Source: Candidatus Bathyarchaeota archaeon (lineage in GTDB: Archaea > Thermoproteota > Bathyarchaeia > RBG-16-48-13 > GCA-020355125). Taken from it: a stretch of 6,480 nucleotides of DNA. This document shows, piece after piece, positions 1 through 5,427 of this stretch. The notes under the pieces are model-generated. The model saw only the letters and a list, made by a program, of their open reading frames with translations, had not been told where the DNA came from and did no database searches. Position 1 is the stretch's first letter. Each line of letters starts with the position of its first letter. Position numbers and translations under genes: made by a program. The DNA lies in contig DAOVBJ010000055.1 of NCBI GenBank assembly GCA_030670615.1, positions 1 through 6,480 of the forward strand. Reading direction: 5' to 3'.

Positions 1-22
1 TCCCAGCGTATCCACCGATCAT
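1..22 (-). CDS. Aldehyde ferredoxin oxidoreductase, N-terminal fragment (cut by window edge)
   Basis: Seven complete codons are visible on the minus strand, reading MIGGYAG, and the next codon begins with A, which would allow the usual Lys. AOR-family tungsten enzymes commonly open with a GGYxGK-type segment followed by a leucine/valine-rich strand, so this is read as the start of an AOR gene continuing beyond base 1. The family oxidises aldehydes to carboxylic acids with a tungstopterin and a [4Fe-4S] cluster, passing electrons to ferredoxin. The ATG lies 4 bases after the stop of the four-cluster ferredoxin gene, and that gene's end carries purine-rich GGTGG/GAGGAG stretches that can serve as ribosome binding site. 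This is the classic AOR-ferredoxin arrangement. Only 7 residues are visible, so the call leans on context and could change if the downstream sequence disagrees. Confidence 0.7.
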
Positions 23-26
23 CTCC

Positions 27-563
27 TCACCACCTTCCCTCCTCGATCTTCTTTTTAACAGGGTAGAACTGGTCAGCGATCCTGCTCGCGATGACTTGAG
101 CGGGTTTTGCTAACCGTTTGGGAAATCTGGAAAGCGGTAGGAAGTGGAGGGTGTTGGATGGACAGTATTTAGCGCATTGGGGATCACCGCCACAGAGGTC
201 ACATATCTGTGCGATGCCCTTCTGGGGATGGAATGTTATGCAGCCGCCTCTACCTGCGTCGATGCATGCCTGATTACACAATTCACAGCTCGTACAGAGA
301 GCTTCTTCGACTGTCATCTGGAATGCGTCGCCGTCGTAGGTCAAGGCTCCTGTGGGACACGCACTGACGCAGGGTCTATCGTCGCAGTATTGGCACACGA
401 TGGGAACGTCGATGGGGCCGGGATAGAATTGGTAGACTTGAATCCGCGAGTAGGCTTGGTTGTATTTCTTCTCGTGTTGAAGCGCACACATTTTCTCGCA
501 TATTCGGCAGCCGCTACATCCGGGCAGGTTATGATTGACGAAAAGTTGCATAGGGTTCTCCAT
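27..563 (-). CDS. Four-cluster 4Fe-4S ferredoxin (AOR-associated, HycB/CooF-like)
   Basis: This is an electron-transfer subunit, probably cytoplasmic, expected to take electrons from the AOR encoded immediately downstream. Counting from the longest possible start (base 599), cysteines fall in four groups: 28/31/34/38, 69/72/77/81, 102/105/108/112 and 133/136/142/146. That makes 16 Cys, enough for four [4Fe-4S] clusters in the DmsB/HycB/CooF-type fold. The second group ends in the typical CPTGAL and the fourth in CPSNTL. No signal peptide or membrane helix is seen. Starts at 599, 572, 563 and 551 are all in frame. I prefer the ATG at 563 because GAGG lies 9 bases upstream and a box A-like AATATAAAAG (581-590) lies just ahead of it. 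The 599 start would put that box inside the gene. A basic tail rich in Lys, Arg and Ala follows the last cluster. The family call is firm; the exact start is uncertain. Confidence 0.9.
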   Translation of the reverse strand: MENPMQLFVNHNLPGCSGCRICEKMCALQHEKKYNQAYSRIQVYQFYPGPIDVPIVCQYCDDRPCVSACPTGALTYDGDAFQMTVEEALCTSCELCNQACIDAGRGGCITFHPQKGIAQICDLCGGDPQCAKYCPSNTLHFLPLSRFPKRLAKPAQVIASRIADQFYPVKKKIEEGRW

Positions 564-577
564 GAAATTCATCCTCG

Positions 578-592
578 TTTCTTTTATATTAC
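578..592. promoter_or_regulatory. AT-rich divergent promoter element (box A on both strands)
   Basis: The stretch CTTTTATATTA (580-590) reads as a box A-like element in both directions (AATATAAAAG on the minus strand). On the minus strand it predicts transcript starts near 559-563, at the ferredoxin start. On the plus strand it predicts starts near 612, leaving a leader of about 37 bases before the small gene at 649. Only about 85 bases separate the two start codons, so a shared bidirectional promoter is likely. No operator is recognised. Confidence 0.45.
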
Positions 593-648
593 GAAACATA
601 CATATCGTTTCGAAGTATTAAGAATTTCCTGTTGTCAGAGGACGTTGG

Positions 649-903
649 ATGACCATGGGCGTGATGAAGACCCTGAAGATCATGCGTCAGCTACTCGATG
701 ATTGGACCCTACCCGACGAGATGACAGTGACATGGGACATCGAAAACCGTCGAGAGGTGACCTACGCCGAGGAGAAGTTTTTCGAGTATTTAGCTGACGG
801 CTGGATGGCTTTCAGCGAGGAACCAGGGGGACGACGGCAGATATTCAAATTCAACCCCCAACTTGAACTGATAGTACTGATGCCGCCCCTTGGAGGCGGC
901 TGA
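649..903 (+). CDS. Small conserved-looking protein with PPLGGG C-terminus (unknown function)
   Basis: I do not recognise a named family with certainty. The 84-aa product reads as a basic N-terminal helix (residues 5-18), a strand TVTWDI (26-31), an acidic helix (about 36-50), then GWMAF (51-55), RRQIFKF (62-68) and a hydrophobic strand ending IVLMPPLGGG (75-84). The tail matches the PPxxGG end of MoaD-type sulfur carriers and resembles ubiquitin-like di-glycine ends. The body does not look like an ordinary MoaD, and the predicted order beta-alpha-beta-beta-beta is not the full beta-grasp. AGAGGA at 637-642 is an SD 6 bases before the ATG at 649; in-frame ATGs at 655 and 664 are alternatives. 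The gene is divergent from the ferredoxin-AOR operon across about 85 bases, so it may share its regulation. A role in tungstopterin synthesis or as a protein tag is only inference. Confidence 0.75.
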   Translation: MTMGVMKTLKIMRQLLDDWTLPDEMTVTWDIENRREVTYAEEKFFEYLADGWMAFSEEPGGRRQIFKFNPQLELIVLMPPLGGG

Positions 904-942
904 AGGAAATCCACTAGAGAAACGAGTGAAGCATAGAAAGAG

Positions 943-960
943 ACCCCCAAAAAGTGGGGT
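943..960 (+). other. GC-rich hairpin after the GGG-tailed gene
   Basis: ACCCC (943-947) and GGGGT (956-960) form a 5-bp stem around an A-rich 8-base loop, 40 bases after the stop codon of the upstream gene. No T-run follows, so it is not a standard archaeal terminator. It could stabilise the 3' end of the transcript or be chance. Confidence 0.3.
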
Positions 961-1038
961 AAGCGAGTCAGGTCTGGAGTCCTAGGGCAACCATTTCTCC
1001 GTAAATTACGTTAAAAGAGGGGAAGAGGAGCCGATTGT

Positions 1039-1389
1039 CTATTTGACAATGGCGAGGTAGTCGGCTCTCGGCGGAGAAAAGGATTCCAACAGAGTGGCTC
1101 CACCCGCACTTAACGGTCGACAGCCATGCTTTTCTTCTGACATGAAGACGTACGCCGTGTTCTCCTCAACGACGACAGGTCCATTCTCTGTCTGGAATTC
1201 AACAGTGCCTTTGAGGCAGACTCCTATCTGCTCATTCATGTGGCCGTGGAGCGGTATCACTGCTGTGGGAGCTAGATCTATGAGCATGAACATCTGCTTT
1301 TCCCCAGAAACGAGGATCTTGTTATTAACATTGGGTATGGTGGAAAATCCCTTCGCATCTTCTCTCGTGACAATTATCAAAACATACAC
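1039..1389 (-). CDS. Single-domain cupin protein
   Basis: This 116-aa protein is one cupin barrel. Motif 1 is seen as HGHMNEQ (48-54) followed by a Gly at 61, and motif 2 has His88 within EEKHG. His48, His50, Glu53 or Gln54, and His88 would be the metal ligands. Small cupins of this shape bind a divalent metal and act in sugar, ketoacid or oxidative chemistry, or simply bind small molecules, so no substrate can be assigned. The length is typical of a stand-alone cupin, with no helix-turn-helix and no signal peptide. The start is GTG at 1389: an in-frame stop lies 5 codons upstream and the only nearby SD-like GAGG (1392-1395) is very close. With the box A ahead of it, a leaderless or very short-leader transcript is likely. 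It is convergent with the GGG-tailed gene and has no operon partner in view. Confidence 0.88.
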   Translation of the reverse strand: MYVLIIVTREDAKGFSTIPNVNNKILVSGEKQMFMLIDLAPTAVIPLHGHMNEQIGVCLKGTVEFQTENGPVVVEENTAYVFMSEEKHGCRPLSAGGATLLESFSPPRADYLAIVK

Positions 1390-1407
1390 ATCCTCAAATG
1401 ATTATTT

Positions 1408-1424
1408 TTCATAAATTATTAATA
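1408..1424 (-). promoter_or_regulatory. Box A-like promoter of the cupin gene
   Basis: On the minus strand an AT-rich stretch (reading about TTAATAATTTATGAAAA) is centred 25-30 bases upstream of the GTG start at 1389. This is the spacing expected for an archaeal TATA element driving a leaderless or near-leaderless message. The match to the consensus is moderate. Confidence 0.4.
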
Positions 1425-1769
1425 GACCTCAAATACACCGCATTTAAAGCTTTCCATGTAAGATCTCCCCTGTTCAAAGCACGCGTTAAACCCATTACCG
1501 CTCCATACCGTGCTGAATACCGGAGAATTATACGGCTCAACAAGTAATCCACCAGAACAATGATGTCATAACGCCTGTTGACAGCTACCCATTGGTAAAT
1601 GACGTTAAATTCAAGGTCTATTTGGGCTTTTCTCGTTTGCCGATTATGCTTTTACAAAAATAAACTTCGACTTGAATTTATGAAGCGTATCATTCAGGGT
1701 TGATCTATTCCACCTTCGAGCTAAACGTTTTGGAATTTAAGTAGCGTATCTTGAAACGTACCTGACTTC
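1425..1769. other. Gene-poor spacer with an imperfect direct repeat
   Basis: No credible coding frame, tRNA or IS end is seen on either strand. The base composition is AT-rich. The only structure I can point to is an 18-base imperfect repeat near the right end, listed separately. The spacer lies between the promoter of the cupin gene and the 3' end of the Lin0512-family gene; both genes read leftward. Confidence 0.5.
1674..1750. repeat. Imperfect direct repeat, two 18-base copies 59 bases apart
   Basis: The copies are 1674-1691 (GAATTTATGAAGCGTATC) and 1733-1750 (GAATTTAAGTAGCGTATC), identical at 16 of 18 positions. There is no coding explanation. It could be a paired regulator site, a remnant of duplication, or chance in AT-rich DNA. 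Confidence 0.55.
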
Positions 1770-1776
1770 AAAAAAA
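1770..1776 (-). terminator. T-run terminator for the Lin0512-family gene
   Basis: Seven consecutive A on the plus strand give T7 on the minus strand, about 47 bases after the stop codon at 1823. Oligo-T runs of this length are the usual archaeal termination signal, with no hairpin needed. It is the first such run after the gene. Confidence 0.45.
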
Positions 1777-1822
1777 TCGATAGGGTAGTTATGTTTGAGG
1801 CGACTATTGTGTACGATGAAAG

Positions 1823-2215
1823 CTATGTTAGTCTTGATTTCTTTGCATCGAACATCACGACGATGACGGCGTTGGCCATGATAACTCCATGGATGTTGGG
1901 GAGATCGGTGGTCTGCGGTGTAGGGAAGCGTATGCCTCCTTCCACAACTGTTATTCGCACAGCTCCTTCGGGGAGTATAGAGAGGACAGCTGCCTTGTCA
2001 ACTTTTTCAGGGTGCGGGGTTGCCACTGTTACGTCGACTAAGAGAGCTTCGTCGAGGTCTTCACGGCCCTTAATCTTCAGGATCTCACGTAGGCCGATCA
2101 TGCTTGAGTGGCTTATGGCGTCTTTTACAGCTCGTTGCGCAGCCTTCGTTTCATCTTCTCCGTGAAGATCGATTCCTGTACCGACCTCAAGTATATATCT
2201 TCGCCAGTCAGACAA
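1823..2215 (-). CDS. Lin0512 family protein (conserved, function unknown)
   Basis: The N-terminal block YILEVGTGIDLHG (7-19) followed by TKAAQRAVKDAISHS (23-37) and GLRE (41-44) is the signature of the Lin0512 family, small alpha/beta proteins of about 115-130 aa found in bacteria and archaea. Later blocks also fit: an alternating strand VDVTVATPHPEKVD, then a second strand and VEGG, and a C-terminal hydrophobic strand. The biochemical function of the family is not known to me. The start is TTG at 2215, chosen because a perfect SD GAGGTGA (2223-2229) sits 7 bases upstream and no ATG is available before the conserved block. AT-rich elements at about 2247-2266 could be box A. The gene is alone, followed by a T7 run. 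The opposite-strand frame covering the same bases is a shadow. Confidence 0.88.
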   Translation of the reverse strand: MSDWRRYILEVGTGIDLHGEDETKAAQRAVKDAISHSSMIGLREILKIKGREDLDEALLVDVTVATPHPEKVDKAAVLSILPEGAVRITVVEGGIRFPTPQTTDLPNIHGVIMANAVIVVMFDAKKSRLT

Positions 2216-2222
2216 TTCTACG

Positions 2223-2229
2223 TCACCTC
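2223..2229 (-). promoter_or_regulatory. Strong ribosome binding site fixing a TTG start
   Basis: The minus strand reads GAGGTGA, matching the full anti-SD at the 3' end of archaeal 16S rRNA, 7 bases before the TTG of the Lin0512-family gene. It settles the choice of a non-ATG start. Confidence 0.75.
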
Positions 2230-2311
2230 AAAAAGTATAGCTCTCTCAAAATAAAAGGTTTTAAACGCATCGCCAAATGAGCGTTCCGTAACTGTGAGTG
2301 GAGGTACCTTA

Positions 2312-2323
2312 TTCTCTAGAGAA
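2312..2323. repeat. Perfect 12-bp palindrome TTCTCTAGAGAA
   Basis: This site is its own reverse complement over 12 bases, the shape of a dimeric regulator site. It lies about 97 bases upstream of the Lin0512-family start codon. A close relative with a 2-base spacer is at 2633-2646. Confidence 0.5.
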
Positions 2324-2632
2324 CGAGAGACCAGCATCGCCCTATTTTTTTTCACGATTACTCCCAATTGGACAACAACATCTGTGTTTTAACCATCGAT
2401 GCGCAATATCGAATAAAACCCACAACTCGCAAGAGAAAGATTTGGAACAATATTATTAGAGCCGTCTCTTGTAGGTTGGCGAACCCGTAGCGTTTACGAT
2501 AATGGCTTTTTCTTTTAAATTCTTCCCTTCGTTTACTGGTTCACATCTGGTCGATAACGATTGCGATCATTCGATCCCTCCTACAAAACTGACGTAATGA
2601 GTATTCGTTTCGCAAGTCGTCAAAGAAGTAAG

Positions 2633-2646
2633 TTCTCTCAAGAGAA
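2633..2646. repeat. Palindrome TTCTCT-CA-AGAGAA
   Basis: It has the same two half-sites as the palindrome at 2312-2323, separated here by CA. Both copies are followed by a similar purine-rich stretch (AACGAGA and AACGAC). It lies about 80 bases beyond the 3' end of the NitrOD5-like gene. Confidence 0.5.
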
Positions 2647-2723
2647 ACGACCTCAGTACAGAAAGGAAGCGGGGAAATCCTGAGATTGAGTGAAGGTGAA
2701 AACTTCAAGCCATGAACTACTGA

Positions 2724-3128
2724 TCAAAGGCTTTCGAAGCGTAGATCCATAATGTAATCTGAAAAAGTGTAGCCTTCTTTCATCTTGAGTTTTAGCTCAA
2801 GCTTCAAGCATAAATTTTCGAGGATGAGGTCCTCGATGATGGTGTGGTTTTTTCCGAGGATACTGCGTAACGCATGGGAAAAGATGCGTGGCTCCTGAGG
2901 GATCTCCTGTACCTCCAGATGATATCGTTTCTCTATGGTTTGAAGCATCATCCTCACGGATGCAGTGCCAAAAATCTCCGTTAACACAGTCTCCACTATT
3001 TCCAGTATTAAACCATCCAGTTTATCCTCAGATATCAGATTCACCTTACTCATCATCAGATTCAATCCATGAACAGCGGTATGAGTACGATTGCGAAGCG
3101 AAACATGATTCTCCTGCTCGAATTTCAA
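2724..3128 (-). CDS. NitrOD5-like single-domain protein (probable archaeal sensor/output domain)
   Basis: This soluble, all-helical 134-aa protein resembles the NitrOD5 domain (Nitrosopumilus output domain 5). Features are an amphipathic helix around 37-52, a segment with EKRYHLEVQEIP (about 66-77), a helix around 81-92 (FSHALRSILG), then TIIEDLILENLCLKL (about 96-110) and a conserved-looking EGYTFSDYI near the end. Such domains occur alone or at the ends of archaeal signalling proteins; their biochemistry is unknown. The start is uncertain. TTG at 3128 lacks an SD, but a strong box A (3160-3170) predicts a transcript start about 10 bases upstream of it. ATGs at 3056 and 3053 would give a 109-110 aa product containing the whole domain. 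The first 25 residues are polar and less convincing. No operon partner is seen. Confidence 0.68.
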   Translation of the reverse strand: MKFEQENHVSLRNRTHTAVHGLNLMMSKVNLISEDKLDGLILEIVETVLTEIFGTASVRMMLQTIEKRYHLEVQEIPQEPRIFSHALRSILGKNHTIIEDLILENLCLKLELKLKMKEGYTFSDYIMDLRFESL

Positions 3129-3159
3129 TTCAAGCTTAAGAGTTGATTCGAAGGTTTAC

Positions 3160-3170
3160 AAAATATATCA
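3160..3170 (-). promoter_or_regulatory. Box A promoter of the NitrOD5-like gene
   Basis: The minus strand reads TGATATATTTT here, a good TATA element. A transcript start is expected near 3137-3140, about 10 bases before the TTG at 3128, which supports a short leader and a start at or inside the predicted frame. Confidence 0.55.
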
Positions 3171-3290
3171 TTTACTAAACTCAAATCCATGTTTCTAACC
3201 CATATTTACAATCTTCACCGATAATACGTATAAACGAAGAATGCCCAGCAAGGAATACAAGGCAATGAAATTCGTTTTAAGGATATAGCC

Positions 3291-3488
3291 TCAGCATGTA
3301 TCCAGAGTTTTCAGTCGCTCCTTCACGTCAATATTTACTCTCTTGTACTTCTGAAGACGTTCATCATTTTTTGCAATGTTTTCTTTTATGATTGGTGACG
3401 ATATGGATGGTTCTTGCTTCTGAAAGACGACGGGCTTCAGTGATTTCTGGCAGAGTAACGCGAAGTAGATGCCTGAAACAGAGAACAC
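3291..3488 (-). CDS. Short hypothetical protein (65 aa)
   Basis: I do not recognise this protein. The frame starts with GTG at 3488, preceded by GGAGG (3499-3503) with a 10-base spacing, which is the main evidence that it is real. An AT-rich TTTAAATA (3515-3522) lies further upstream, although its distance to the SD is too short for a standard box A-to-start layout. The first 13 residues are hydrophobic (VSGIYFALLC), too short for a confident membrane helix or signal peptide. The rest is polar and Lys-rich, ending in a probable helix (NIAKNDERLQKYKR). It could be a small regulator, a fragment of a longer gene, or a chance frame. It lies between the NitrOD5-like gene and the aminotransferase on the same strand but with separate spacers. 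Confidence 0.4.
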   Translation of the reverse strand: MFSVSGIYFALLCQKSLKPVVFQKQEPSISSPIIKENIAKNDERLQKYKRVNIDVKERLKTLDTC

Positions 3489-3616
3489 TGTTTACCCGCC
3501 TCCGCTAAAACAGGTATTTAAAGAAAAAATGCGAGAGATATTGGGTTATTCCATGAGGTCAAAATGAGTGTACACACTTAACCTCGACGTGTAGGTTTGA
3601 CAAACAGCGTAGGCCA

Positions 3617-4792
3617 CTAAAGTAATGTCTTTACCGCCTTCTCTATTCTGTTGCAGGCCTCCTCCAGCTTGTCAAGGGGTTGGGCGTAGCTGAGCCTCAA
3701 ATATCCTTCACCACCCGCGCCAAAGACGGACCCGGGAACAACTGCCACGCCTCCACTCTGGAGGAGGAACTGTGCCAAATCCTTCGAGAGTTTTCCCAGT
3801 CCCTCCACGTTTGGGAACGCGTAGAAGGCTCCTTTAGGAGTTGGACAACGGAATCCTTCGATCTCATTCAGTCGGGGGACGAGGAACCGTCTTCTTTCGT
3901 CGAAGACTGTGACCATTCGTTCAATGAAGTTTTGTGGGCCGTTGAGGGCGGCTAAGGCTGCTCTCTGGGAGATCGCGGGTGCGTGAACCATTGTGTATTG
4001 CTGCAGCTTAATCATCTGGTCGATTATTTTCCTCGCACCAACCGCGTAGCCAATTCTCCAGCCAGTCATGGCGTAGGTCTTCGAGAAGGAATTGACCGTC
4101 ACCGTTCTATGTCTCATCCCTTCTATGGCAGCGATGCTCTGATGGCGCATCCCTTCGTAAAGCATCGTCTCGTAAACCTCGTCGGATACAACGTAGAGAT
4201 CATGTTTTCTCGCCACCTCGGCTATACCCGCGATGTCTTCTCTGCGTTGGACGCCACCTGTCGGATTAGATGGCGAATTGAGGATGATCAGCTTTGTCTT
4301 CGGGGTGACGGATTTCTCAACGTCCTTTGGGATCAGCCTGAAGTCCTCCTCCTCCCGAACAACTACAAAGACGGGTGTTGCACCGACGATCCGAGCAACG
4401 GCTTCATACACGACAAAGCAGGGGTCGCTCATGATCACCTCGTCCCCTGGGTCGACGAGAGCCAGGAGCGCTAAGAGAAGGGCGCCCGTGCAGCCTCCGC
4501 CACTCACAAGGACCTCCTGAGGAGTGTAGTCCAAGCCATTGACCTGCACTACCTTCGCAGACAAGGCTTCTCGGAGATCGGGGAACCCCGCGTTTGGCGT
4601 GTAACGAGTATACCCCGCATCGAGAGCCCTCTTGGCTGCCTCACGTATGTGGGGAGGTGTGTCGAAGTCAGGTTCACCTATTCCAAGGCTTATCACGTCG
4701 CCCATCGTCCGGGCCAAGTCAAAGAGCTTCCTGATTCCGGAAGAACGGATCAGCTGTATTCTCTGGCTGAATACATGTTCTCTCTCAATCAA
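3617..4792 (-). CDS. PLP-dependent aminotransferase, class I/II (aspartate/aromatic aminotransferase-like)
   Basis: This fold-type I transaminase moves an amino group between an amino acid and a 2-oxo acid. With the start at 4792 it is 391 aa, the usual length. Landmarks are GIGEPDFDTP (37-46), YTPNAG (64-69), the phosphate-binding SGGGCTGA (97-104), DPCF (123-126), NPTG (176-179), SDEVY (203-207) with Asp204 contacting the pyridine nitrogen, SFSKTYAMTGWRIGY (235-249) with Lys238 as the Schiff-base lysine, and Arg366 in YLRLSY as substrate carboxylate anchor. The family is that of archaeal aspartate/alanine/aromatic aminotransferases, and substrate cannot be fixed from sequence alone. The TTG start is chosen because SD GGAGAGG (4801-4807) lies 8 bases upstream and a box A at 4840-4849 sits inside any longer frame. 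The open frame up to 4996 is therefore untranslated upstream sequence. The gene appears to be a single transcription unit. Confidence 0.95.
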   Translation of the reverse strand: MIEREHVFSQRIQLIRSSGIRKLFDLARTMGDVISLGIGEPDFDTPPHIREAAKRALDAGYTRYTPNAGFPDLREALSAKVVQVNGLDYTPQEVLVSGGGCTGALLLALLALVDPGDEVIMSDPCFVVYEAVARIVGATPVFVVVREEEDFRLIPKDVEKSVTPKTKLIILNSPSNPTGGVQRREDIAGIAEVARKHDLYVVSDEVYETMLYEGMRHQSIAAIEGMRHRTVTVNSFSKTYAMTGWRIGYAVGARKIIDQMIKLQQYTMVHAPAISQRAALAALNGPQNFIERMVTVFDERRRFLVPRLNEIEGFRCPTPKGAFYAFPNVEGLGKLSKDLAQFLLQSGGVAVVPGSVFGAGGEGYLRLSYAQPLDKLEEACNRIEKAVKTLL

Positions 4793-4800
4793 TACAGAAT

Positions 4801-4849
4801 CCTCTCCATCATGAGACGCATATGTCCTACATCGTAGAACTTTATATGT
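4801..4849 (-). promoter_or_regulatory. Promoter and ribosome binding site of the aminotransferase gene
   Basis: On the minus strand GGAAAA (BRE-like) is followed by ACATATAAAG (box A, 4840-4849), a predicted transcript start near 4818, then SD GGAGAGG (4801-4807) and, after 8 bases, the TTG at 4792. All spacings are standard for an archaeal gene with a leader of about 25 bases. This fixes the start and rules out the long N-terminal extension. Confidence 0.7.
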
Positions 4850-5376
4850 TTTCCACCGAAACGAGAATAGCGTAAGCCAGAGATTTTCCTCCAGAGCTCG
4901 ATCCATAGTAGATAAACATCCGCTCAATGCGTAGTTAACAGTGACACGACACCTGTTTAGGTGAAGCAGAAGCGGTCTCAACGTAAGTTCCTTCAAGAGG
5001 GGTCAATTCGGTAGGCTTACACCATAATAAGCTATCTCAAAGCATCAACGCTTTGGAGGCAGATTCAAGAAGACCTAATAGCCAATTGAACAAGGACTTC
5101 CAATAAACGATTCTACAACAATGCTCAGCTTGAAGAGGGAAGGCAAGAAATCCAAAACGTCTGCTACAAGCTGATGTCCCAAGTCAAACCCCTATATCCC
5201 TCCACGGAACAACAGTTAACATCTCAGAAGTACAGCATAAGCCAAATAACTCGGTAAAAGAACAAACGTTAAGAATGTTGGGCAGGTACCATATTTGGTG
5301 GGAGAGGACAGGCCCGTTCTAAGACAGAAGTTGTTCCAGCAGTAGCGAGCCTCGTTTGGGCTTCTGACTAGCGGAC
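4850..5376. other. Gene-poor region with possible decayed coding fragments
   Basis: No intact gene is supported here. On the plus strand two overlapping short frames have protein-like composition: 4987-5106 (ending LEADSRRPNSQLNKDFQ) and, in another frame, 5090-5257 (containing QLEEGRQEIQNVCYKLMSQV). Neither has a convincing start or SD. They could be parts of one broken gene joined by a frameshift, or chance. The remainder holds nothing I recognise: no tRNA, IS end or obvious repeat. Confidence 0.35.
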
Positions 5377-5403
5377 TTGCGAATCGACATCAGAACGTTC
5401 ACA

Positions 5404-5417
5404 CGACCGTCTGGTCG
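5404..5417 (+). promoter_or_regulatory. Hairpin just upstream of the zinc-finger start
   Basis: CGACC (5404-5408) and GGTCG (5413-5417) form a perfect 5-bp stem with a GTCT loop, ending 10 bases before the ATG at 5428. The right arm overlaps the only SD-like bases available (GGTCGGGT), so folding could hide the ribosome binding site. Confidence 0.35.
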
Positions 5418-5427
5418 GGTAAGACGT

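Larger units (their letters stand above)
2230..2723. other. Gene-poor region of about 490 bases with palindromes and T-runs
   Basis: No convincing coding frame is seen on either strand. It holds the probable promoter of the Lin0512-family gene (near 2247-2266), two related palindromes (2312-2323 and 2633-2646), a T8 run on the plus strand (2345-2352), and a possible small structured element ending in a T-rich stretch (2458-2516). The T-runs on the plus strand have no upstream plus-strand gene to serve, which is why small RNAs are considered in the findings. Confidence 0.45.

Noticed and set aside
661..685. GTGATGA and CTGA resembling C and D boxes of a guide RNA
   Set aside because: The boxes are only about 5 bases apart and lie inside a coding gene. 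No second box pair or terminal stem is seen.
144..701. Plus-strand open frame of 185 codons
   Set aside because: It is antisense to the four-cluster ferredoxin, whose 16 ordered cysteines show which strand is coding.
1094..1414. Plus-strand open frame over the cupin gene
   Set aside because: It is a shadow of the cupin coding strand with no recognisable domain.
1791..2165. Plus-strand open frame of 124 codons
   Set aside because: It is antisense to the Lin0512-family gene, which has conserved motifs and a perfect SD. The plus frame is Ser/Thr/Arg-rich with no domain.
2561..2580. tRNA T-arm-like string ending TTCGATCCCTC
   Set aside because: No matching 5' arm of the stem, no D-arm or anticodon arm at the required distances, and no acceptor stem.
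3680..4837. Several plus-strand frames
   Set aside because: All lie opposite the aminotransferase, whose motifs are complete on the minus strand.
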